In this document: one piece after another, positions 1-5,188 of the stretch | Layout: each line of letters begins with the position of its first letter | How positions within the stretch are numbered: the stretch's first letter is position 1 | Source: an uncultured Pseudomonadota bacterium | Lineage (GTDB): Bacteria > Lernaellota > Lernaellaia > Lernaellales > Lernaellaceae | DNA length: 5,188 nt | NCBI GenBank assembly: GCA_937967875.1 | Contig: CALBTQ010000831.1 | Location: 1-5,188, forward strand | Direction of reading: 5' to 3' | Translations under genes and position numbers: made by a program | Notes under the pieces: generated by a model | Seen by the model: the letters and a program-made list of their open reading frames with translations, nothing else | Told to the model about the DNA's origin: nothing | Database searches by the model: none

Positions 1-47
1 GAGATCGTATTCGGTGACTGGAGTTCAGACGTGTGCTCTTCCGATCT
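1..47 (+). other. Illumina TruSeq/P7 adapter contamination
   Basis: These bases are a sequencing-library artefact. Bases 1-5 (GAGAT) match the 3' end of the P7 flow-cell sequence. Bases 6-13 (CGTATTCG) sit where the 8-base i7 index belongs. Bases 14-47 match the 34-base TruSeq Read 2 adapter in full, starting GTGACTGGAGTTC and ending CTTCCGATCT. Genomic DNA starts at about base 48. The adapter happens to be open in several frames. It gives the false peptide starts MTGVQTCALPI (from 14) and MCSSDL (from 31) on the plus strand, and a false C-terminus IGRAHV on the minus strand. None of these should be annotated as protein. The identification rests on recalling the published adapter sequence and is essentially certain. 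Confidence 0.98.
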
Positions 48-733
48 CGCACAACAGCCTCGCGTGGCTGGAGGGCAAGGGGCTGGCGCTCGCGCCGGAC
101 GTGGTGATTTTGCAGATCTGGTTTCCCAACGGCGTATTGCGCGATCCGCAGCCGCTGTGCCTCGGCGCGAAAACGCCGCCGACCGCAATGCAAACGCTGC
201 GCAATCTGGCGGTGAAATCGGATCTGGTTTCGCTGGGCATGAACCTGTTGCGTCGGGTTGACTTCATCCGCCGAATCCTATTCGACAAGAACATCCTCGG
301 TCGCTATCAGGTGGAATATCTGTTCCGCGCGGATTTGAGCGCGACGCAAGCCGACGCGGTGGCGACCGCCGCAACGCTGCTGGCTCGGTTCAAGGAACTG
401 GCGGACGCGCACGGCTTTCTTCCGGTGGCGTTCGTCACGCCGATGCGCGAGCAATTGTATCCGGAGCAGTGGCGGCGGATCGTCGATTACAACTTCATGG
501 ACGCCCCGCCCGGCGAACTGCAAATGGATCGTCCCGATCGCCTGCTGGAACGACTCGCGCAAGACGCCGGCGTCGTGTTTGTCGATCCTTTCATCCAGGA
601 TGAAACCTGGTGTCGCAACGAATCCTGCTATTTCACCGGTTACGACGTGCACCTGACGCCCCTGGGGCACGAGCAGGCCGGTCGCTTCCTCTATCGTCAA
701 ATTTCTTCGTTATTGAAAAAATCGCCCGAGTGA
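48..733 (+). CDS. SGNH/GDSL-like hydrolase, C-terminal fragment (5' truncated)
   Basis: This is the 3' part of a gene cut off by the contig end; about 227 genuine residues remain (first full codon at 50, stop TGA at 731-733). The GTG at 14 lies inside adapter and is not its start. The remaining sequence fits an SGNH hydrolase. Near its beginning, APDVVILQIWFPNGVLRD resembles the buried strand and Asn-bearing block III, with Asn27 of the fragment as the candidate oxyanion-hole residue, although the usual GxND is here FPNG. Near the end, GYDVHLTPLGHEQAGRFL resembles block V, with Asp199 and His201 as the catalytic Asp-His pair in a D-x-H arrangement like that of AlgJ/AlgX-type acetyltransferases. 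The GDS nucleophile block is missing, so it was probably upstream. The protein could be an esterase or a polysaccharide O-acetyltransferase accessory protein. Fold assignment is fairly secure; substrate is unknown. No signal peptide can be judged. The gene is followed by a 200-base gap without a clear terminator. Confidence 0.8.
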
Positions 734-750
734 CTGGCATCCCGTTTTTA

Positions 751-783
751 ACCGATTAAATTTACCCCGTCGCCCCCATCGGT
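751..783. repeat. Weak inverted repeat after the SGNH fragment
   Basis: ACCGAT at 751-756 is repeated inverted as ATCGGT at 778-783, giving a 6-bp stem with a 21-base loop. No T-tract follows, so it is unlikely to be an intrinsic terminator. It may be chance. Apart from this and the candidate promoter, I see nothing in the 734-933 gap. Confidence 0.15.
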
Positions 784-822
784 TGCCGAAACCAAGGCGC
801 AGGAGGCCGTCCGTAATTTCGT

Positions 823-851
823 GCAACCTTTTGGGAAACACCAGTGTCTAA
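823..851 (+). promoter_or_regulatory. Candidate ECF/sigma-E-type promoter for htrA
   Basis: GCAACCTT at 823-830 carries the AAC core typical of ECF-sigma -35 elements. TCTAA at 847-851 matches the sigma-E -10 core (TCTRA) after a 16-base spacer. This closely follows the enterobacterial sigma-E pattern (GGAACTT, 15-17 bases, TCTGA/TCTAA). Transcription would begin near 858, leaving a leader of about 76 bases before the ATG at 934. The context supports the call, since degP/htrA genes are classic targets of envelope-stress ECF sigma factors. No sigma factor gene is in the window, so the cognate factor is unknown. Confidence 0.55.
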
Positions 852-922
852 TCGCCGCAGCAGAGGGAACGGCGACGAGACGAAACGGATAATGGCCGCA
901 TCCCACGATGAAGATCCATGAT

Positions 923-926
923 GGAG
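923..926 (+). promoter_or_regulatory. Ribosome binding site of htrA
   Basis: GGAG lies 7 bases before the ATG at 934. The purine-rich context and spacing support that ATG as the start, which also places the hydrophobic segment at the very N-terminus as expected for an exported protease. Confidence 0.75.
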
Positions 927-933
927 TAAAACC

Positions 934-2409
934 ATGAGTAGAAGCGCCAAACTGCTGATTTTCATTGCTTTTTTGATGATCGCCTTTTCATTGGGCGCCA
1001 TTGCGCACGGCATGGGTCGCAACGTAGCGGACACGGACGACGAGGCCAAGGTGGCGCAAACGACCACCCTGCCGGCGGCGCAATTGCCCGCCCCCACCGG
1101 CTACAGCGACGTGGCCGAAGCGACGGTCAAAAGCGTGGTGAACATCTCTTCGACCAAGGTCGTTCAGTCGCAGGCGCCGAACTCGCCGTTTTTCAACGAC
1201 CCGTTTTTCCGGCACTTTTTCGGCGATCCGCGCCAGGGCATTCCCCAGGAGCGTCGCGAGCGTGCGCTGGGCTCGGGCGTGATCGTCACCACCGACGGCT
1301 ATATCCTGACCAACAATCACGTGGTCGCCGACGCGCAGGAAATCAAGGTGATTCTGCTGGACGGCAGCGAGGAAACAGCCAAGGTGATCGGGACCGATCC
1401 GAAAAGCGACGTGGCGGTGGTCAAGGTCGAGCGCGAAGGCCTGACGCCGCTGCCGCTGGGCGATTCGGACGCGCTGCGGCTGGGCGAAGTGGTGCTGGCG
1501 ATCGGCAATCCCTTCGGGTTGTCGCACACGGTGACCATGGGCATCGTCTCGGCGAAAAGCCGCGCCAACGTGGGCATCGTCGACTACGAGGATTTCATTC
1601 AGACCGACGCGGCGATCAATCCGGGCAACTCGGGCGGCGCGCTGGTCAACACGCGCGGCGAGCTGGTGGGCGTCAACACGGCCATCGCCTCGCGCAGCGG
1701 CGGTTACCAGGGCGTGGGCTTCGCGATCCCGGTGAACATGGCCAAGTCGATCATGAACAGCCTGATCAAATTCGGCAAAGTCACGCGCGGCTACGTGGGC
1801 GTGATGATTCAGGACGTGCGACCGGAAATCGCCAAAGCCTTCGGGTTGGAGAAACCGGGCGGCGCGTTGATTGCCGACGTAATGGCCGGCGGCCCCGGCG
1901 ACGAAGCGGGGCTCAAGCGCGGCGACGTGGTGACCGAATACAACGGCACGGCGATCACCGATTCGGCGCACTTCCGCAACCTCGTCTCGCAGACCGAGGT
2001 GGATCAGGAAGCCAGGCTGACGGTCATCCGCGACAAAAAGAAGATGCTCGTGACGATGAAAATCGCGGCGCGTCCCGACGATGAAAATCTGGCGCAGCCG
2101 GCCTCGACCGAACCGGACGCCGCGGGCGTGAAAAACCTGGGCGTGCGCGTGCAGACGCTCGACCCGCTGACCGCCCAGCGCTACGATCTGCCGGCGCACC
2201 TGCGCGGCGTGGTCGTCGGCCTCGTGCAGCCGGGCAGCCCGGCCGACGAAGCCGGCCTGATTCCGGGCGACGTGATCATGGAAGTCGACCGGCAGGCGAT
2301 TGCCGACGTGGCGCAGTTCCAGCAACAAATGAAAAAGGCGGGCGACTCGGTGATCCTGCTGATCAACCGCAAAGGTCAGACGGTTTACACGGTCGTCAAG
2401 CTCAACTAG
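934..2409 (+). CDS. htrA: Periplasmic serine endoprotease, HtrA/DegP/DegQ (Do) family
   Basis: This is a trypsin-like protease and chaperone that degrades misfolded envelope proteins in the periplasm. Residues 6-24 form a hydrophobic export segment. AIA at 22-24 could be a signal peptidase I site, but an uncleaved anchor is also possible. The protease domain (about 58-280) has a complete triad: His129 in TNNHVV, Asp159 in DPKSDVAVV and Ser233 in NPGNSGGAL. A short Phe-rich LA loop (NSPFFNDPFFRHFFGDP, 83-99) makes it more like DegQ than E. coli DegP, which has a longer loop. PDZ1 spans about 284-380, with the carboxylate-binding loop GYVGV at 286-290. PDZ2 spans about 400-490. The length of 491 residues is normal for a two-PDZ Do protease, and nothing is truncated. 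The gene appears monocistronic, with a predicted ECF-type promoter upstream and an intrinsic terminator downstream. Family assignment is very secure; the choice among DegP, DegQ and MucD names is not. Confidence 0.97.
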   Translation: MSRSAKLLIFIAFLMIAFSLGAIAHGMGRNVADTDDEAKVAQTTTLPAAQLPAPTGYSDVAEATVKSVVNISSTKVVQSQAPNSPFFNDPFFRHFFGDPRQGIPQERRERALGSGVIVTTDGYILTNNHVVADAQEIKVILLDGSEETAKVIGTDPKSDVAVVKVEREGLTPLPLGDSDALRLGEVVLAIGNPFGLSHTVTMGIVSAKSRANVGIVDYEDFIQTDAAINPGNSGGALVNTRGELVGVNTAIASRSGGYQGVGFAIPVNMAKSIMNSLIKFGKVTRGYVGVMIQDVRPEIAKAFGLEKPGGALIADVMAGGPGDEAGLKRGDVVTEYNGTAITDSAHFRNLVSQTEVDQEARLTVIRDKKKMLVTMKIAARPDDENLAQPASTEPDAAGVKNLGVRVQTLDPLTAQRYDLPAHLRGVVVGLVQPGSPADEAGLIPGDVIMEVDRQAIADVAQFQQQMKKAGDSVILLINRKGQTVYTVVKLN

Positions 2410-2438
2410 TTCCTTTCAAGAGCACAATCCTGTCTTCG

Positions 2439-2473
2439 CCCCCCGCCGCCCCACGACGGGGGGTCTTTTTTTT
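2439..2473 (+). terminator. Rho-independent terminator of htrA
   Basis: A 10-position stem (2439-2448 pairing with 2454-2463, one C-A mismatch at 2446/2456) is made of CCCCCCG against CGGGGGG plus a CG/CG tip, with the 5-base loop CCCCA. TC and then eight T residues (2466-2473) follow. It starts 30 bases after the htrA stop codon, so htrA transcription very probably ends here. Confidence 0.92.
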
Positions 2474-2476
2474 GCC

Positions 2477-2505
2477 TTGACATCTCTCCCCCGGCATCAT
2501 TTGAT
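2477..2505 (+). promoter_or_regulatory. Candidate sigma-70-type promoter for the lipoprotein gene
   Basis: A perfect TTGACA at 2477-2482 is followed after 17 bases by TTTGAT at 2500-2505, which matches 4 of 6 positions of TATAAT. It begins only four bases after the T-tract of the upstream terminator. Transcription would start near 2512, giving a leader of about 38 bases. An AT-rich stretch (ATTTAAAAATAAATA, about 2523-2537) lies just before the ribosome binding site. Confidence 0.6.
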
Positions 2506-2536
2506 GAACCCACGCTTGCAGGATTTAAAAATAAAT

Positions 2537-2542
2537 AGGGAG
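2537..2542 (+). promoter_or_regulatory. Ribosome binding site of the lipoprotein gene
   Basis: AGGGAG lies 7 bases upstream of the ATG at 2550. It fixes the start immediately before a typical MKKA lipoprotein signal peptide. Confidence 0.8.
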
Positions 2543-2549
2543 AAAGTAG

Positions 2550-3740
2550 ATGAAAAAGGCGTTCGTGTATCTGTTTATCCTCATGATGCTGTTGTCGGTC
2601 ACCTGGGCGTTCGTCGCATGCGACGACGACGATGACGACGACAACAACGACGAAGCGGATGATGACGACACCGGCGACGATGACGACGACACGGTTGACG
2701 ACGATGCGGATGACGACGACACCGGCGACGACGACACCGGCCCACCTTCGCCGTTCGACGAAGCGGCGGCCAATCCCGGCGAGTGGGTGTGGATCGACGT
2801 GGCCGATTCGCTCTGCCGCGACGGAACGACCTCCGGCATCGGGGCGCGCTTCCAGGCCGGAGCCGACAAACTGGTGATCTTCCTGGAAGGAGGCGGAGCC
2901 TGTTTCGACGCCGACAGTTGCGAAGACAACCCGGATCATTTCGACGAAGTCACCTTCGCCGACCGTGTGGCGGAGGATCTGACCGAAGGCCTTTTCAACG
3001 ACGGCGACACGGACAATCCGCTGGCGGGATGGAACTTCATTTTCGTTCCCTACTGCACCGGCGATCTGCATTCGGGCGACGCGTCCGACATGACCGTGCC
3101 GGGCGTGGACGGCGTGCATCAGTTCCATGGGTATAAGAACACCGGCGCGGCGATCGCGTTGGCCGCGGAGTATTTCACCGAGCTGAGCCAGATGATGCTG
3201 GCCGGGCAGAGCGCGGGCGGCTTCGGCACGTTGATGAACTACCCGCAGATGGCCGCGGCGTTCGATCCCATGCCTTTGATCCTGTTGGACGATTCCGGTC
3301 CGTTGCACCGCGACAACTCGGTGCTCAGTCCGCTGTTGCAACTGGGCGTGCGGGCGCTGTGGAACGTGGTCGTGCCCGAGGATTGCACCGAGTGCAACGG
3401 TCCGTTGGGCGACGGCGTCGAGAACATTCAGCCATACCTGGCCGAGAATTACGCCGACGGCGTTTTCGGCTTATTCTCGACCACCGGCGACGAAACGATC
3501 CGCGACTTTTTCGGCGTCTTCGGCGAGATCACACTCGAAATGTATCGCGACGCGATCTTCGACCTGCGCGACAATCTACTGCTGCCCACCGGGCGCTGGT
3601 CGACCTACTTCGTGGAAGACACATTCCATACCTTCACCACCGACGACGACCGCTTCTTCGAGATCGTTGTCGACGAAACTCCGCTGACCACCTGGGTGGG
3701 AGAATTGCTCACTGGCGTGCCCGCGCCGGTCGGGCCGTAA
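2550..3740 (+). CDS. Poly-Asp-linked lipoprotein with pectinacetylesterase/Notum-type hydrolase domain
   Basis: Residues 1-23 are a lipoprotein signal peptide (MKKAFVYLFI then hydrophobic) ending in FVAC, so Cys24 is the likely lipidated residue. Residues 25-62 form a spacer in which 27 of 38 residues are Asp, with ADDDDTGDDD units. From about 68 to the end lies an alpha/beta hydrolase of the pectinacetylesterase/Notum family, whose known members remove acetyl groups from pectin or palmitoleate from Wnt. Diagnostic segments are LVIFLEGGGACFD (108-120, oxyanion-hole region), FVPYCTGDLHSGD (165-177), the nucleophile elbow GQSAGG with Ser221, and LLDDSGP (245-251). Asp314 (STTGDET) and His360 (EDTFHTF) fit the remaining triad by spacing: 93 and 46 residues, against 108 and 49 in human Notum. 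Six cysteines (89, 118, 124, 169, 279, 282) suit disulfides in an exported protein. Substrate is unknown. Asp at position +2 is an inner-membrane retention signal in E. coli but need not be here. The gene is flanked by terminators, hence monocistronic. Confidence 0.88.
   Translation: MKKAFVYLFILMMLLSVTWAFVACDDDDDDDNNDEADDDDTGDDDDDTVDDDADDDDTGDDDTGPPSPFDEAAANPGEWVWIDVADSLCRDGTTSGIGARFQAGADKLVIFLEGGGACFDADSCEDNPDHFDEVTFADRVAEDLTEGLFNDGDTDNPLAGWNFIFVPYCTGDLHSGDASDMTVPGVDGVHQFHGYKNTGAAIALAAEYFTELSQMMLAGQSAGGFGTLMNYPQMAAAFDPMPLILLDDSGPLHRDNSVLSPLLQLGVRALWNVVVPEDCTECNGPLGDGVENIQPYLAENYADGVFGLFSTTGDETIRDFFGVFGEITLEMYRDAIFDLRDNLLLPTGRWSTYFVEDTFHTFTTDDDRFFEIVVDETPLTTWVGELLTGVPAPVGP
2622..2735 (+). repeat. 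Low-complexity GAC/GAT tract encoding a poly-Asp linker
   Basis: This stretch codes for residues 25-62 and is nearly all GAC and GAT codons. It contains an imperfect direct repeat of 26 bases: 2655-2680 and 2706-2731 differ at one position (T or C at the ninth base), with a 51-base period. The mix of GAC and GAT shows it is not a pure trinucleotide run. Duplication by slippage is the likely origin, and the length may vary between strains. Confidence 0.9.
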
Positions 3741-3745
3741 AAAGG

Positions 3746-3784
3746 AAAAAACCGGGGATGCGATGAACTCGCGTCCCCGTTTTT
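3746..3784. terminator. Bidirectional intrinsic terminator between convergent genes
   Basis: An 11-bp stem pairs 3753-3763 (CGGGGATGCGA) with 3769-3779 (TCGCGTCCCCG) with one T-G wobble, around the loop TGAAC. Five T residues (3780-3784) follow on the plus strand. Six A residues (3746-3751) precede it and give a T-tract for minus-strand transcripts. It lies in the 61-base gap between the plus-strand stop at 3740 and the minus-strand stop at 3802, so it can end both transcripts. Confidence 0.93.
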
Positions 3785-3801
3785 ACGCTTTTCAGCAAGA
3801 A

Positions 3802-5142
3802 TTACCGCGTGAGCTCGACCTTCTGCAACTGGCTCGGATACTGCGCCGCGCGCGCCTTGTTGAGACCTTCGCGCTGCAGATAGGTTTTGAAACCGTTCAT
3901 CAGCGAGGTATAGAAACGATCGCCGAGCACCGCGCCGCCCGGTTCGGTCGGGTGCATCAGGTCGCCGGCGCCCAAACGCGGCCGGGCCATGTACCACTGG
4001 GCCATCGAACCGCGTCCGCCCATCGCTTCGTAATTGTTGTAGAAAGCCACGCCCAGTTCCTTGGCCACTTCCTGCTGCACGGTAACGATTTTGGCGATGA
4101 CCTCGATGCTGTCGAGCGCCGTGCCTTTTTTCTTGGCCTGATCGATCGGCCCCAGCAGAAGGATCGGCGTGTTGGGCAGATTGTCGCGCAGCAAGGTCAC
4201 CACCGCTTTCAGATTGGAACGATAAGCCGCCAGATCCAGGCTGTCGCCGGCGCGCGCTTCGTTGTTGCCGTAGCCCAGCACGATCAGATGCGGATTGCGG
4301 TGCTTGATCATCTTGATCCAATGAGCGGTGTCGGCTTGCAGCCAGTAACGGACGCCGGTGCCGTTGATGCCCAGCGAGTCGTACACCACGCCCGCGTTCT
4401 TGCGCTCCAGGATCACGCCGTACAGACGCGTGCCTTCGTTCATGGCGCGCATTTCCAGCTTGTGCTCGCCGTCGGGCACTTCGATCACCGTGTAGGCGTC
4501 GGCCGGACTGCCGTTGGTGTTGAACGTACCGACCTTGCGGCCGTCGACGCTCACCTCGACCGGCCCGCCGCCCGGTTCGACCGGATAGAGAATCTCAAAG
4601 CGCGACACGCCGCGGCCGATGTTCGATTCGCGCGCGGTGCCGATTTCCGTGTCGGCCTTGCTCTTATAGGAGACCGCGTACACGCCGGCATAGCCCACGC
4701 GCTTGTCGCGGATCGACTTGTCGTTGAGGGTCATGCAGATCCACTTCGAGGACGGATCGAAGGAAAGATCCATCGGCCGGTACCAGGGCTGCGGGCGGCT
4801 GGCGAGCACGAAACCGTGACCGGCGTCGCCCCAGGCGGTCTGCATCCGGCGGCGCATCTGGCCGGCGATGCGGTCCATTTCGACGATCGAGTCGCCGTAA
4901 TGCGCGATGCGCGTGATGCCGTTGCCCGCGGCCGTTTGCGCCAACGAGGCGTAGAAGCGATCCAGCGAGTTGGTGGGATCCTCGATCTTCACCAACTTGT
5001 CCATTTTCTCGCCGGCGATCTTTTTAATGATGTCCATGGCATTGGCCGCCACCGCCGCCGGAGAAACCAACAACACGACCAGCGCCATCACCGCCGCTGA
5101 AACGACGAACGTGTACACCCATTTTTGCGATGATTTCTTCAT
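3802..5142 (-). CDS. Exported SGNH/GDSL hydrolase, Ape1-like (putative peptidoglycan or polysaccharide O-acetylesterase)
   Basis: This encodes 446 residues from the ATG at 5142. An in-frame ATG at 5157 exists, but GGAGG sits 5 bases before 5142 and MKKSSQKW starts a normal signal peptide (hydrophobic to about residue 32, with likely cleavage near AVAA). SGNH blocks are visible. Block I is HYGDSIVEMD with nucleophile Ser85. LGINGTG (257-263) is a possible block II glycine. GYGNNE (290-295) resembles block III, with Asn294 as the oxyanion-hole candidate. GDLMHPT is block V with Asp394 and His397. Between blocks I and II, WGDAGHGFVLASRPQPWY (about 104-121) and a beta-rich insertion (about 175-250) recall the carbohydrate-binding-like domain inserted in Neisseria Ape1, a peptidoglycan O-acetylesterase. 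That substrate is an inference; another glycan ester is possible. The gene converges on the lipoprotein gene and shares its terminator. Its promoter would lie mostly beyond the window end. Confidence 0.88.
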   Translation of the reverse strand: MKKSSQKWVYTFVVSAAVMALVVLLVSPAAVAANAMDIIKKIAGEKMDKLVKIEDPTNSLDRFYASLAQTAAGNGITRIAHYGDSIVEMDRIAGQMRRRMQTAWGDAGHGFVLASRPQPWYRPMDLSFDPSSKWICMTLNDKSIRDKRVGYAGVYAVSYKSKADTEIGTARESNIGRGVSRFEILYPVEPGGGPVEVSVDGRKVGTFNTNGSPADAYTVIEVPDGEHKLEMRAMNEGTRLYGVILERKNAGVVYDSLGINGTGVRYWLQADTAHWIKMIKHRNPHLIVLGYGNNEARAGDSLDLAAYRSNLKAVVTLLRDNLPNTPILLLGPIDQAKKKGTALDSIEVIAKIVTVQQEVAKELGVAFYNNYEAMGGRGSMAQWYMARPRLGAGDLMHPTEPGGAVLGDRFYTSLMNGFKTYLQREGLNKARAAQYPSQLQKVELTR

Positions 5143-5147
5143 ATTTT

Positions 5148-5152
5148 CCTCC
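5148..5152 (-). promoter_or_regulatory. Ribosome binding site deciding the start of the Ape1-like gene
   Basis: On the minus strand GGAGG is followed by AAAAT and then the ATG at 5142. The alternative ATG at 5157 overlaps this site, would add only MVEEN before MKKSS, and has weaker upstream support. The start at 5142 is therefore preferred. Confidence 0.85.
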
Positions 5153-5188
5153 ACCATCCTGATCGAAAGACAGGCGTTCAGCTTAGGC

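Noticed and set aside
31..261. Open frame starting MCSSDL
   Set aside because: The start lies in the sequencing adapter and the rest is a shifted frame of the SGNH fragment.
25..294. Minus-strand frame ending IGRAHV
   Set aside because: The C-terminus is adapter read in reverse and the body is antisense to the SGNH fragment.
844..921. Small frame GTG...TGA, 25 codons, in the htrA leader (MSNRRSRGNGDE...)
   Set aside because: Its GTG overlaps the predicted -10 box, so it would not be on the transcript, and no good ribosome binding site precedes it. It is probably chance.
988..2328. 446-codon open frame antisense to htrA
   Set aside because: Its translation is rich in His, Arg and Val with no recognisable domain, typical of the complement of a GC-rich gene. 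The plus-strand frame has a complete protease with catalytic triad and PDZ domains.
2181..2372. 63-codon minus-strand frame near the htrA 3' end
   Set aside because: It overlaps the PDZ2 coding region and has no ribosome binding site or recognisable motif.
2406..3341. 311-codon minus-strand frame with a Val/Ile-rich stretch
   Set aside because: The hydrophobic run is simply the complement of the poly-Asp GAC/GAT tract, so the apparent membrane segment is an artefact.
3763..5100. 445-codon open frame on the plus strand across the Ape1-like gene
   Set aside because: Low-complexity composition, a start inside the bidirectional terminator, and no motif. The minus strand carries the signal peptide, SGNH blocks and an excellent ribosome binding site.
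5158..5188. Possible promoter or adapter at the right end
   Set aside because: Only 31 bases remain. No adapter match is seen on either strand and no convincing -35/-10 pair can be placed.

Overview
The window looks like the end of a contig from a GC-rich Gram-negative bacterium, probably assembled from an environmental sample. The evidence is a periplasmic HtrA/Do protease with two PDZ domains, a lipoprotein with a very Asp-rich linker, exported SGNH esterase-type proteins, and strong Shine-Dalgarno sites. I cannot place it taxonomically. Asp-tract lipoproteins and HtrA-type stress proteins suit uncultivated deltaproteobacterial or myxobacterial-type lineages, but that is only an impression. 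No RNA gene, mobile element or CRISPR array is visible.

Layout. Bases 1-47 are not biological: they are the end of an Illumina P7/index primer plus the complete TruSeq Read 2 adapter, left in the assembly. From 48 to 733 (+) runs the C-terminal part of an SGNH/GDSL-like hydrolase whose N-terminus and nucleophile block are missing. A 200-base gap (734-933) holds a good candidate for an ECF/sigma-E-type promoter, followed by the HtrA/Do protease gene (934-2409, +) and an intrinsic terminator (2439-2473). A sigma-70-like promoter begins four bases after that terminator. It would drive a lipoprotein (2550-3740, +) with a poly-Asp spacer and a pectinacetylesterase/Notum-type alpha/beta hydrolase domain. 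A symmetrical hairpin with an A-tract on one side and a T-tract on the other (3746-3784) serves as a bidirectional terminator between this gene and the convergent last gene. That last gene (3802-5142, -) encodes an exported SGNH hydrolase with a beta-rich insertion, resembling the Ape1-type peptidoglycan O-acetylesterases. The last 31 bases contain no complete feature.

How the genes may fit together. All four proteins appear to act outside the cytoplasm, and three belong to families that remove (or sometimes add) acyl groups on glycans. A role in cell-envelope or extracellular polysaccharide O-acylation, with HtrA as envelope quality control, is a reasonable but unproven reading. Each gene seems to be its own transcription unit, so the grouping may be coincidental. 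I see no strong evidence here of a previously undescribed multi-gene system. The most distinctive items are the predicted stress promoter in front of htrA, the poly-Asp lipoprotein esterase, and the adapter-derived false N-terminus.
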